NCBI GenBank assembly: GCA_022414725.1
Contig: CM039462.1
Coordinates: 128,858,363-128,922,362, forward strand
DNA length: 64,000 nucleotides
DNA from: Microglena sp. YARC
Taxonomy: Eukaryota; Chlorophyta; Chlorophyceae; Chlamydomonadales; Chlamydomonadaceae
Direction of reading: 5' to 3'
Part shown: positions 19,679 through 29,889 of the stretch, one piece after another
How the letters are laid out: every line of letters begins with the position of its first letter
Position numbering within the stretch: the stretch's first letter is position 1
Program-made: the position numbers and the translations under genes
The notes under the pieces: model-generated
Seen by the model: only the letters and a program-made list of their open reading frames with translations
Told to the model about the DNA's origin: nothing
Database searches by the model: none

Positions 19679-22600
19679 GGAGGATTAAGGTCTGGTGGCC
19701 GCGTTTAATGAGCCTGAAAACCAAAGTACAGGACTACTGACAGCGCAGCGGGTACAGTGATGAGGGTCCAGGCCAGGTCCACTGCGTATCCAGGTCATGC
19801 GAGGGGATGTGGGAGTAAGAGTTGCGATAAATGAGCGGAGATAAGGTCTGGTGGCCGGCGTTTAATGAGCTGAAAACCAGTACAGACTGCACAGCGCCGC
19901 GTGGTACAGTGATGAGGGGTCCAGGCCAGCGTCCACTGCGTACTCCAGCGTTCACTCGAGGGGTGCTGGTACGTAAGAGTTGACCGATAATGGGAGATAA
20001 GGTCGCGTGGCCGGGGCGTTTTTTTTAAAATTTTTTGGAGGGGGGGCCTTGAAAAAAACCAAGGTACAGACTGACAGCGGCCGCCGTACAGTGATGAGCG
20101 GTCCAGGCCAGTACTCCACTGCGGTACTCCAGCGTTCACTGCAGGGTGTGGAGTAAGGGAGTTGCGATAAATGAGGCAGAATAAGGTCTGCGTGGCCGGC
20201 GTTAATGAAGCCTGAAAACCAGTACAGACTACAGCGCCGCCTCGAGGTTACAGTGATGAGGGGTCCAGGGCAGGGTTCCACTGTGTTCCCGTTCACTGCG
20301 AGGGGTGCTGAGTAAGGAGTTGCGATAAATGCAGGGAGATAAGGTTCTGCGGTGGCCGGCGTTTAATGAGCCTAAAACCAGCACAGACTGACAGCGCCGC
20401 GGCTAAAGTGATGAGGGAGTCCAGGCCAGGTCCACTGCGTATCCAGCGTTCACTCGAGGGTGTGGAGTAAGAGTTGGCGTCAATAAAATGAGGGAGATAA
20501 GTTCTGGTGGCCGACGTTTAATGAGCCTGAAAAACCAGTACGACTGACAGCGCCGCGGTACAGTGATGAGGGGTTCCAGGCCAGGTCCACTGCGTTCCAG
20601 CGTTCACTGCGAAGGGGTGTGGATCAAGGAGTTGCGATAAATGAGGGAGATAAGGTCTGGTGGCCGGCGTTTTAATGAGCCTAAAACCAGTACAGAACTG
20701 ACAGCGCACGCGGTACAGTGATGAGGATTCCAGGGCCAGGCCACTGGTCGTAGTCCAGCGTTACTGCGAGGGGTGTGGAGTTAAGAGTGCAATAAATTTG
20801 AGGAGATTTAAGGTCTGTGTGGCCGGCGTTTAATGAGCCTGAAAACCCGTACAGCACTGACAGCGCCGCTGGGATCTACAGTGATGAGGGGTCCAGGCCA
20901 GTCCCACTGCTTATCCCAGCGTTCATGCGAGGGTGTGGTAGTAAGGAGTTGCGATAATATGAGGGAAGATAGGTCTGTGGCCGGCGTTTAATGAGCCTGA
21001 AACCAGTACAGACTTGACAGCGCCGCGGTACAGTGATGAGGGGGTCCAAGGCCAGGATCCACTGGCGTTCACAGCTTTCCACTGCGAGGGTGTCGGATAA
21101 GGAGTTGCGATAAATGTAGGAGATAGTCTGTGTGGGCCGGCGTTTAATGAGCCGTGAAAACCAGTACAGACTGACAGCGCCGCGGTACAGCTATGAGGGG
21201 TCCAGCCAGGTCCACTGCGATCCAGCGGTTCACCGCGAGGGGTGTGGAGTAAGAGTTGCCGATAAAATGAGGGAGATCAAGGTCTGTGTTGGGCCGGCGT
21301 TAATGAAGCCTGAAACCAAGTACAGACTGACAGCGCTCCGCGGTACAGTGATGAGGGGTCCAGGCCAGGTCCACTGCGTCTTCCAGCGTTCACTGCGAGG
21401 GTGGTGGAGTAAAAGGCAGTTGCGATTAATGAGGAGATAAGGTCTGGGGGTGTGGTGGCCGAGCGTTTAATACGCCTGAAAACCAGTACAACTGACAGTG
21501 CCGCAGTACTAGTGATTGAGGGGTCCAGGCCAGCGTCCACTGCGTTCCAGCGTTCACTGCGAGGTGTGGAGTAAGGAGTGCGATAAATGAGCGAGATAAG
21601 GATCTGGTGGCCGACGTTTAATGAGCCTGGAAAACCAGTACAGACTGACAGCGCCGCGGTTACAGTGATGAGGGGTCCAGGGCCAGGTCCACTGCGTTTC
21701 AGCGTTTCACTGCGAGGGTGTGCAGTAAGAGAGTTGCGATAATATGAGAGATAAGGTCTGGTGGCCGGCGTTTATGAGCCTGAAACCAGTACAAGACTGG
21801 ACAGCGCCGCGGGTTACAGTGATGAGGGGTCCAGGCCAGGTCCACTGCGTTTCCAGCCAGCGTTCACTGCGAGGGGTGTGTGGAGTAAGGAGTTGCGATT
21901 AAATGAGGGAGATAAGGTCTGGTGGCGGCTGTGGCCGACGTAATGAGCTGAAGCCTGAACCAGTTACAGACTGACAGCGCCGCGGTACAGTGATGAGGGG
22001 TCCAGCCAGGTCCACTGCGTATCCAGCGTTCACTGCGAGGGGTGTGGAGTAAGGAGTTGCGATAAATGAGGGAGATAAGGTCTGGTGGCCGGCGTTTAAT
22101 GAGCCTGAAAACCAGTACAAGGACAGCGCCGCGTACAGTGATGAGGGGTCCAGGCCAGGTCCACTGCGTTCCAGCGTTCACTGCGAGGGTGTGGGAGTAA
22201 GGGAGTTGCAATAAATGAGGGAGATAAGGGTCTGGTGGCCGGCGTTTAATGAGCCTGCCTGAAAACCAGTACAGACTGAACCCGCCCGCCGCGGCGTGGG
22301 ACAGTGATGAGGGGTCCAGCCAGGTCCACTGCGCGTTCTCCAGGGTGGGATATAGAGTTGCGTTGAGGGAGATAAGGTCTGGTGCCGGCGTTTAATGAGC
22401 GGGGTGAAAAACATTACAGAGGGGGCGCCGCGGTGTTGGGAGGCTAAGGAGTCCAGCGTTGCGAGGGTAAATGAGGGAGATAAGGTCTGGTGGCCAGGCG
22501 TTTAATGAGCCTGAAAACCAGTACAGACTGACAGCGCCGCGGTACAGGGGGGGGGGGGGAGGTGATGAGGGGTCCAGGCCAGGTCCACTGCGTTCCAGCG

Positions 22601-25600
22601 TTCACTGCGAGGGTGTGGGAGTAAGGAGTTGCGAGATAAAGATGAGGTTTAATGAGCCTGAAAACCCATACAGGTGACTGGTGGCTTTGCGGCATCGTTT
22701 AAGGGGGGGTGAAAACCAGCTGGGTGGCAGGCGTTTTAAATGAAAACCAGTACAGGGGGACTGACAGCGCCGCGGTACAGTGATGAGGGGTCCAGGCCAG
22801 GTCCACTGCGTTCCAGCGTTCACTGCGAGGGGTGTGGAAGTAAGGAGTGCGATAAAATGAGGGAGATAAGTCTGGTGGCGGCGTTTAATGAGCCTGAAAA
22901 CCAGTACAGGGACTGACAGCGCCGCGGGACTACAGTGATGAGGGGCTCCAGGCCAGGCTCCACACTGGTTCGTTTCCAGCGTTCACTGCGAGGGTGTGGA
23001 GTAAGGAGTTGCGATAAATGAGGGAGATAAGGTCTGTTGGCCCGGCGTTTAATTGACGTTTAATGAGGCCTGAAAACCAGTACAGACTGTACAGCGCCGC
23101 CGGGTTACAGTGATGAGGGGTCCAGGCCAGGTCCACTTGCGTTCCAGCGTTGGAGTTAAGAGTTGCATAAATGGGGGAGATAAGTCTGGTGGCGCGTTTA
23201 GGGAAAACCAGTGTGGCCGCCGCGTAGTATGGGGTCCAGGAGGCCACTTGCGATAGGGTGTGGAGTATGAGGGAGGTCTGGTGGCCGCGCGTATAAAACA
23301 GGTCAGCGCCGCGGGTGGTGAGCGGCGTTTAATGCGAGGGGTGTGAGTAAGAGTTGCGATAAATGAGGGAGATAAAGTCTGGTGGCCGGCGTTTTTAATG
23401 AAAAACCAGTACAGACTGACAGCCCCGCGGGGTACAGTGATGAGGGGTCCAGGCCAGGTCCACTGCTTCCAGCGTTCACTGCAGGGGTGTGTGGAGTAAG
23501 GAGTTGCGATAAATGAGGGAGATAAGTCTGGTTGGCCGCGTTTATGAGGGAGACAGCGCCCGCGTAAGGTCTGGTGGTTCCGGAGGGTTTGGAGTAAGGT
23601 ATTGCGTTTAGGTTCTGGTGGCCGGCGTTTATGAGCCTGAAAACCAGTACAGACTGACAGCGCCGCGGTACATGCGGTGATGAGGGGGTCAGCCAGGTCC
23701 GCTGCGTCGCGTTGCCGGTCGCGTTCACTGCGAGGGGTGTGGAGGGAGTTGGTGCGCGCATAAATGAGGAGATAAGGTCTGGTGGCCGGCGTTAATGACC
23801 TGCCTGAAAAACCAGTACAGAGGGGACTGAGGGCAGCGGTGATGAGGGTCGGTAGCAGGCCAGGTCCACTGCGTACCAGCGTTGAGGAGGTCCAGGCCAG
23901 GTGTGGGGACGTAAGGGAGTTGCGATAAATGACGGAGATGACTGGGTGGCCCGGCGGTTTAATGGAGCCAGCAGTGACAGCGCCGCGCGTCAGTGATGAG
24001 GTGTCCAGGCCAGGTGCGAGGGGAGGGGTGTGGAGTAAGGAGTTGCGATAAATGAGGGAGATAAGGTCTGGTGGCCGGCGTTTAATGAGGCCTGAAAACC
24101 AGTACAGACTGACAGCGGCGGTTACGGGGTTATATTACAGTGATGAGGGGTCGTCCAGGCCAGGTCCACTGCGTTCGGAGCGTTGCACTGCGAGGGCGTG
24201 TGGAGTAAGGAGTTGCGATAATGAGGGGAGATGTGCGTCTGGTGGCCGGCGTTTACAGTGGTGATAGAGGGGCGGGTCCAGCTTGCCCAGGTGGTCCACA
24301 GAGCTGACAGCGCCGCGGTTCGGTGCAGGACCAGTGACACTGCGGGTTCCAAAGCGTCACTGCGAGGGGTGTGGAGTAAGGAGCCCGGCGTCTGAATGTG
24401 GCGAGAGTGATGAGGGGTCAGGCGAGGTCTGCAGGGGCGGTGCGAGGGTGTGGAGTAAGGAGTGCGATAAAGGAGGGAGATAAGGTCTGGTGTCCGCGGT
24501 GAATGAGCCTTTGAAACCAGTACAGACTGACAGCGCCGCGGTACAGTGATGAGGGGTCCAGGCCAGGTCCACTGCGTTCCCGTCCCAGCGTATCACTGCG
24601 AGGGGTGTGGAGGAAGGAGTTGCGATAGAGGGAGTGATAAGGTCTGGTGAGAGGAAACCAGTTTAAGATCTGAAAAGTTGCGATAAAGGACTCTTGTGGC
24701 CGGCGTTTTTTAGCGTGAGACAAGGAAGTTGATAAATTAGGGAGATAAGGGTGGCCGGCGTTTATCCTGAGCCAGGTGCAGGGGTTGGCTGCGTTCACTA
24801 CAGTAAGGAGTTGCGGGGAGATAAGGTCGGTTACTGCGCTGCAAGAGAGACCGCGGGTGAGATTAGGTCGGTGTGCCGGGGGTAGTGAGGGGTGAAAACG
24901 AATGACCAGTTCCACCAGTGACAGTAGGGGTCAGTGTATGAGGGTCGGCCAGGTCCAAGCGTTCACTGCGGGGTGTGGAGTAAGGAGTGGGTGGAGTTGC
25001 AATAAATTGCAATAAATGCTGGGGCGGCGTTTATGAGGGAGAACCAGTAAGGCGCGTGCCGGTTACAGAGATGGTGAGGGGTCCAGGCGGTCCAGCGTCC
25101 ACTGGTTCAAGGAGGGCTGAGGGGGTGTGGAGTATTGGCGATAAAGTGAGGGAGCATAAGGTCTGGTGGCCGGCGTTTTAATGAGCCTGAAAACCAGTAC
25201 AGACTGACAGCGCCGCGCCTACAGTGATGATGGGGTCCAGGCCAGGTCCACGTGCGTGTCCAGCGTTCACTGCCGAGTGTGCGATAAATGAGGGAGATTA
25301 AGGTCTGGTGCCGGGCGTGGAGCAGACTGAGGCCACTGAGGGGTCCAGGCGTGGTGGCGGTCGTTTACTGCGTTCCAGGCGTGGAGAACAGGTACTGCGA
25401 GGGTGTGTGGGTGTGAGGGGTCCCGGGCGGTCAGTGTGTGGTGGAGTAAGGAGTTGCGATAGGGAAATGTAAGGTCTGGTGGCCGGCGTAAGTGAGCCTG
25501 AAAACCAGTACAGACTGACAGCCGGGGTACAGTGTGAGGGCGTCCAGGCCAGGGTCCACTGCGTTCCAGCGTTCAGAGGGAGGGGGGGGGGGGGGTGGAG

Positions 25601-25760
25601 GAGGGGCTGCGAGGGGGTGTGGAGTAAGGAGTTGCGATAAATGAGGGAAGATGGTCTGGTGGCCCGGCGTTAATGAGCCTGAAACCAGTAGGGACTGACA
25701 GCGCCGGGTACAGTGATGAGGGTCCAGGCCGAGGTCACTGCGCGTTGTTGGGTGTGTGTG
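19679..25760 (-). repeat. Satellite array 1, unit about 151 bp
   Basis: About 40 units in the opposite orientation to array 2. Typical landmarks are GTGATGAGGGGTCCAGGCC, GCGATAAATGAGGGAGATAA and GTGGCCGGCGTTTAATGAGC. Units between 19679 and about 22200 are full-length with scattered single-base indels. From about 22300 to 25760 they are increasingly scrambled and truncated, as expected at an array edge. The many ORFs here are frameshifted shadows of the repeat. Confidence 0.93.
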
Positions 25761-26300
25761 TGTGGGGGGGGGGGGGGGTGGGGGGGTTAGTCAACTCCTT
25801 TCGAAGGCTGCAAGCCGCCAACTGTTTCAGGTCAGTTTGGGGTGGGATTGTGGTGGTGGGGTGGAGGTGTGAGTTCGTGTGTGTGTGTGTGTGTGTGGTG
25901 GTGGGTGGTGGTGGTGGTGAGGGGGGGGGGGGCGCGTTGTGTGCGTGTGTGTGTGTGTGTGGGGGGGGGGCTTATGTCAACTCCTTCAAGGCACAAGCTG
26001 CAATTGCTTTCAGGTAGTGAGGGGTGGGAGTTTGGTGGTGGGGTGGTAGGTGTGTATGTGTGTGGGGGTGGGTGTTGGGGGGGGCTTATGTCAACTCCTT
26101 CAGGGCACAAGCTGCAACTGCTTTAGGTCAGTGAGGGGTGGGAGTTGTGGTGGTTGGGTGGTAGGGTGTGTGTTGGGGGGGGGGGGGGGGGAGGGGATTA
26201 TGTCAACTCCTTCGAGGCACCAAGCTGTAACTGCGTCAGGTCAGTTGAGGGGTGGGGGTGGGAGGGTGCTGGTGGGTGGGTGCTGGTGGGTGGGTGCTGG
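25740..26300 (+). repeat. GT/G-rich minisatellite, units 100-185 bp
   Basis: Four imperfect units share a segment reading roughly TGTCAACTCCTTCAAGGCAC followed by AAGCTGCAACTGCTTTCAGG (at about 25790, 25976, 26088 and 26199). They are separated by long G and GT runs of variable length. Confidence 0.8.
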
Positions 26301-26309
26301 TGGGGCGTG

Positions 26310-27215
26310 CGTGGGTCATCGCATCCCATCCCATCCCATCCATCCCATCCCATCAGTCAAGCATGGGCACAAACACTGTAACACATGCTGGTGTGTTGTG
26401 GTGGAGGATGGGGTGGGGGTGGAGTGCTGGTGGGTGGGAGTGCATGGGTCATCAGTCAAGCATAGGCCACAAACACCGGAACACTGTAGCACATGCTGGT
26501 GGGTAGGTGTGGGCGGGTGGGTGGGTGATGGTGGAGTACTGTGGTGTGGGTGGCGTGGGCGTTTTTTTTTTTTTTTTTTTTACATAGGGAGGAAAACCAG
26601 GAAAGGGAAACATCTGATAAAACCTAAGCCCTATGTGACAAGGAAGAAAAACCAAAGAAGAAGACTAGAAGACATGGACCAAAAGTCCGCTATATCTATA
26701 CTCTATATGTCTGCATGGGTTATCAGTCAAGCATAGGCCACAAACACCATAACACACGGACGTAACACATGCTGGTGGGTGGTGTGGGGTGGTGGTGGTT
26801 GTGGGAGTGCTGGTGTGTGTGCGGGTGGGCGTGCATGGGTCATCAGTCAAGGCATAGGCCACAAACACCATAACACCGTAACACATGCTGGTGTATTCCT
26901 GTGGCGGGTGTGGGTGGTGGTGGGTGGCGTGTGTGGGTCATCAGTCAAGCATAGGCCACAAACACCGTAAACACCGTAAACACATGCTGGTGTGTGTGGG
27001 CGGGGGGTGGGGGTGGAGTGCTGGTGGGTGAGCGTGCATGGGTCATCAGTCAAGCATAGGCCACAAAACCATAACACCGTAACACCGTAACACTGAACAC
27101 ATGCTGGTTGGTGAGTGGGTGCTGGTGGGTGGGGGTGGAGTGCATGGGTCATCAGTCTAGCATTGGCCACAAACACCGTGACACCATAGCACCTTAACAC
27201 CATAACACCGTAACA
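26310..27215 (+). repeat. Minisatellite with GGGTCATCAGTCAAGCATAG units
   Basis: About seven units of 95-140 bp carry TGCATGGGTCATCAGTCAAG, GGCCACAAACACCGTAACAC and ACACATGCTGGTG. They start near 26310, 26446, 26715, 26835, 26930, 27035 and 27145. One is interrupted by a family A tail at 26562-26695. Confidence 0.8.
26562..26695 (-). mobile_element. Family A 3' fragment, about 130 bp
   Basis: On the minus strand this is the last 110 bp of family A plus a poly(A). The T run is at 26562-26581, with stem arms ACATAGGG at 26582-26589 and CCCTATGT at 26629-26636. It sits inside a minisatellite unit. I see no target-site duplication. Confidence 0.85.
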
Positions 27216-27282
27216 CACATATGTAGAGGGAGCTCCAAAGATTCTGCGCGACCTATCTGCCGCCGCATGCACTTTGAGGGGA

Positions 27283-27539
27283 GTGCTGAAGCAATGCGAG
27301 ACGGCCTTTGGAGAAACCGAACTGCATGCCTCAATGGCGTCTCTTCTGGTTGAGGTGGAGGCGGAGGAGAAGGCTGCGAAGGAACCTTGAGTGATGAAAC
27401 CAACACACGTCCATGCACCTGAGGATTGAGAGTGCTGAAACAATGCGAGATGGCCTTTGGGCACACGGAGCTGTATGCTCACCTAGCTGATCTTCTGGTA
27501 GAGGTTGAGATTGCGGAGAAGGCTGCGAAGGAGGCTTGA
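27283..27539 (+). pseudogene. Tandemly duplicated 36-codon helical C-terminus
   Basis: Two readings of exactly 36 codons, 27283-27390 and 27432-27539, both start VLKQCE and end in a stop after EKAAKE plus one residue. Between them lies LLVEVE in both. The middle differs by substitutions only. The heptad-like, charged composition suggests an amphipathic helix or coiled coil. A third, weaker relative (AVAEAEEKLAKEA) lies near 27958. The parent gene was not found; these look like duplicated last exons. Confidence 0.5.
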
Positions 27540-28080
27540 GTGCAAGTTTGTCCAGAACGCTGCGCCCTTTGTTGTTGATGCATCGTCGAAGAGTCAGTTG
27601 CGCCGCAGGACGCAACGTGGGGGGGATCTGTTGGTCAGAAGGAAGGGTCCATTGCGTCGCAGGACGCAGGCTATACGATTGGTTGCGTCCCAGGCAGCGG
27701 AGCCGGGGGTCCTCCTGAAGTACCCTGGTATGTATGTATGTCACATTCCAGGGGTAGACCAAATAGGCTTAAAGGAAGAAAGGGCTTACAAAGGAAAAGC
27801 GTTGATGGACTGAACCCCAAATAATCGTTATGCCGAAGATAGATGTGGAGGCATCGAGGCAGAGGAGAAGGCAGCGGAGGAAGCCTGAGTGTATCTTTGT
27901 ATTTACAGACGAACGTGGTCCACGGGTGGATATAATCACAGTGCAATGGATTTTCTTCTAGCTGTGGCGGAGGCGGAGGAGAAGTTGGCGAAGGAGGCCT
28001 GGGTGTATGTTTGTATTTACATACGAAAACGGCATAAAATATAGGTTTTGAAGTGTACGCGCCCTGATTAAGAGGCATCC
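27540..28080 (+). other. Unassigned, with GCGTCGCAGGACGCA motifs
   Basis: No convincing gene. GCGCCGCAGGACGCA at about 27600 and GCGTCGCAGGACGCA at about 27655, the latter preceded by GGGTCCATT, belong to a motif also found near 38640-38710 and 39755-39780. Short AEEK-type readings at 27850-27890 and 27960-28000 resemble the duplicated tails upstream. Confidence 0.4.
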
Positions 28081-28084
28081 TATC

Positions 28085-28205
28085 GTGAATCTAGCGTGAG
28101 CACGTTCATTATTGATCATCACTTTGAGTTGAGCATGTTTAATTGTTGATCATCAATTTGAGATGAGAGTGTTTAATTGTTGATCATGAATTTGAGTTTG
28201 AATTG
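28085..28205 (+). repeat. Three-copy AT-rich tandem repeat
   Basis: Three copies of roughly TTTAATTGTTGATCATCAAT plus TTGAG, about 40 bp apart. Confidence 0.7.
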
Positions 28206-28401
28206 TTACACTTTTATTAGCCAACTCTGGGCTGCTCACCGTCTTCCAATTCCGAGCCCCCCCCACCCCCCACACCCGTGCGATGCCCACCAGGGAAACC
28301 AGGGAACACACTGGCGGATTAGACAGTTTACAGACTTGTCCAGGTCGATGTTGATCATGGGTTTACAATATTGTTTATTAGTCATATCTGGTCATCTTGA
28401 T

Positions 28402-28432
28402 CTCATATCTGATCATCGTGATCAGATATGAG
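28402..28432. repeat. Perfect 14-bp inverted repeat, 3-base loop
   Basis: CTCATATCTGATCA and its exact reverse complement are separated by TCG. A shorter direct copy of the left arm (TCATATCTGGTCA) precedes it at 28382. Confidence 0.85.
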
Positions 28433-28516
28433 GATACATATACTACCCATTTTACTCCGCGTGCAGTCTTGGAAGGATGCGACAAGCTGCCTCTGTTTAT
28501 CAATTGAATGGTTGTA

Positions 28517-28805
28517 CTACATTACATTACATTTTTACATTACATTACATTACATTACATTACATTACATTACATTACATTACATTACATTACATTACAT
28601 TACATTACATTACATTACATTACATTACATTACATTACATTACATTACATTACATTACATTACATTACATTACATTACATTACATTACATTACATTACAT
28701 TACATTACATTACATTACATTACATTACATTACATTACATTACATTACATTACATTACATTACATTACATTACATTACATTACATTACATTACATTACAT
28801 TACAT
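28517..28805 (+). repeat. (TTACA)n microsatellite, about 57 copies
   Basis: A near-perfect pentanucleotide tract with one early interruption (TTTTT near 28534). The three long ORFs here are the repeat read in three frames. Confidence 0.97.
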
Positions 28806-29332
28806 GTATGAAGAGTTTGTATCAAGTAAAAGAACACAGTTGTGTAAGGTTTGTTAACGATGATGTTACTACCGAAGACTTCGAGCAACCTTAAAGGCTG
28901 GAGCCATGTTAGTATGTTACCAAGTTGAAGTTCATTTTTTACCATCCAAGTCCACTCCACCGGCAGTCCTGGGTTAGAATCCGCCCAGTGCGCTCCCTGG
29001 TTTTTGTGATAGTGACCTAGTGGTAACTAATGTACACTTTTTGTGTGTGTGTGACTGTGTGTGTGTGTGTGGGTGGGGTGTGGGGGGTGGGTGTGGGGGG
29101 GGCTCGAACCCAGGCTCGACTGCTTTAGGGACCTCGTTGGGGACCATAATTCATAACGCACATGGTGAATCTGACGCGCAAAAAAATGTGCTGGCAAGGA
29201 AGTTAAAAAGGTACAAATCAAGTTGGTAAAAGGGTCAGACCCCCACACACCCACCCCCAACCCCAACCCCCCACACCCAAACCCAACCCAACCCACCCAA
29301 ACCCAAACCAAACAAAAAATGGGGGGTGGGGC
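28806..29332 (+). other. Unassigned; GT run and C-rich tract
   Basis: No gene seen. There is a (GT)n/G-rich run at 29041-29101 and a run of ACCCAACCC-like units at 29240-29312. GGGTTAGAATCC near 28970 looks slightly like a tRNA B box, without a matching A box. Confidence 0.5.
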
Positions 29333-29752
29333 ATTTTGATATATAGAAGTGAAAGCAGGTAGTTCAGTACTTCAGTCTGGTGCTAATAAAACTATAATAT
29401 CACCAAGGGGGAGACAGGCAGCTTTCTTTCAAAAGTGTTCGAGTTGAAAATGTGAGAACCAGATATTGCTGAATGCTGATGCCTGGATTGTTTTCCTCCA
29501 GGCATCTTAGATTCCCCGCCTAATCTTGGGCGACCAGCGATCTGGAGCAAGGTTGGTGGCAGCTTGGATAAACTCATATACCGCATTGTGAGCAAGAAGA
29601 CTACTGAGGTTGTAGCAAGTGCGGTAGCGGTGAGCGGTAGCGGTGAGTTGTTGGGAGCATGCATACATGCTGTAGCTATAGGTTGCCTTTCTGCCCTCAA
29701 ATCCGCCTCATCCAGAATTCCAGGCCGGTTTTCCAGAAATGTAGAATTTATT
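29333..29752 (+). repeat. Direct repeat, left copy
   Basis: Homologous to 34931-35272 in the same orientation. The shared landmarks are TTTTGATATAT, GCAGCTTTCTTTCAAAA, ATTCCCCGCC, GAGCAAGAAG, GGGAGCATGCA and CATCCAG, with many substitutions and a 52-bp extra segment near 29350-29410. The function is unknown; weak coding character is possible but was not recognised. Confidence 0.75.
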
Positions 29753-29889
29753 CAAACCTGGAGGGTTGCTTTGGGGGGGCGGGGGGCCGCCCCCACCCCC
29801 GCGGGGGGTGGGGTGGGGTGGGGGCGGTTTTGATGCCTTGGTCGCAATCCCTGGTTGGTCGGCCTTGGTAGGGGTTCGGTCGGTTTCAG
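29753..29889 (+). other. G-rich spacer
   Basis: The G-rich tract GGGGGGGCGGGGGGCCGCCCCC and following sequence between the direct repeat and the poly(T) of the family A element. No gene. Confidence 0.6.

Noticed and set aside
18612..19724. 370- and 349-residue ORFs
   Set aside because: They consist of the N gap.
19700..25760. Many 60-165-residue ORFs with shared peptides
   Set aside because: They are the 151-bp satellite read in different frames; the unit length is not a multiple of three and the frames shift at indels.
25832..26110. Pro/His/Thr-rich ORF
   Set aside because: It is the GT-rich minisatellite read on the minus strand.
28428..28894. ORFs with LHYITLHYI repeats
   Set aside because: Translation of (TTACA)n in three frames.
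28960..29130. tRNA-like B boxes (GGTTAGAATCC, GGTTCGAGCC on the minus strand)
   Set aside because: No matching A box or cloverleaf.
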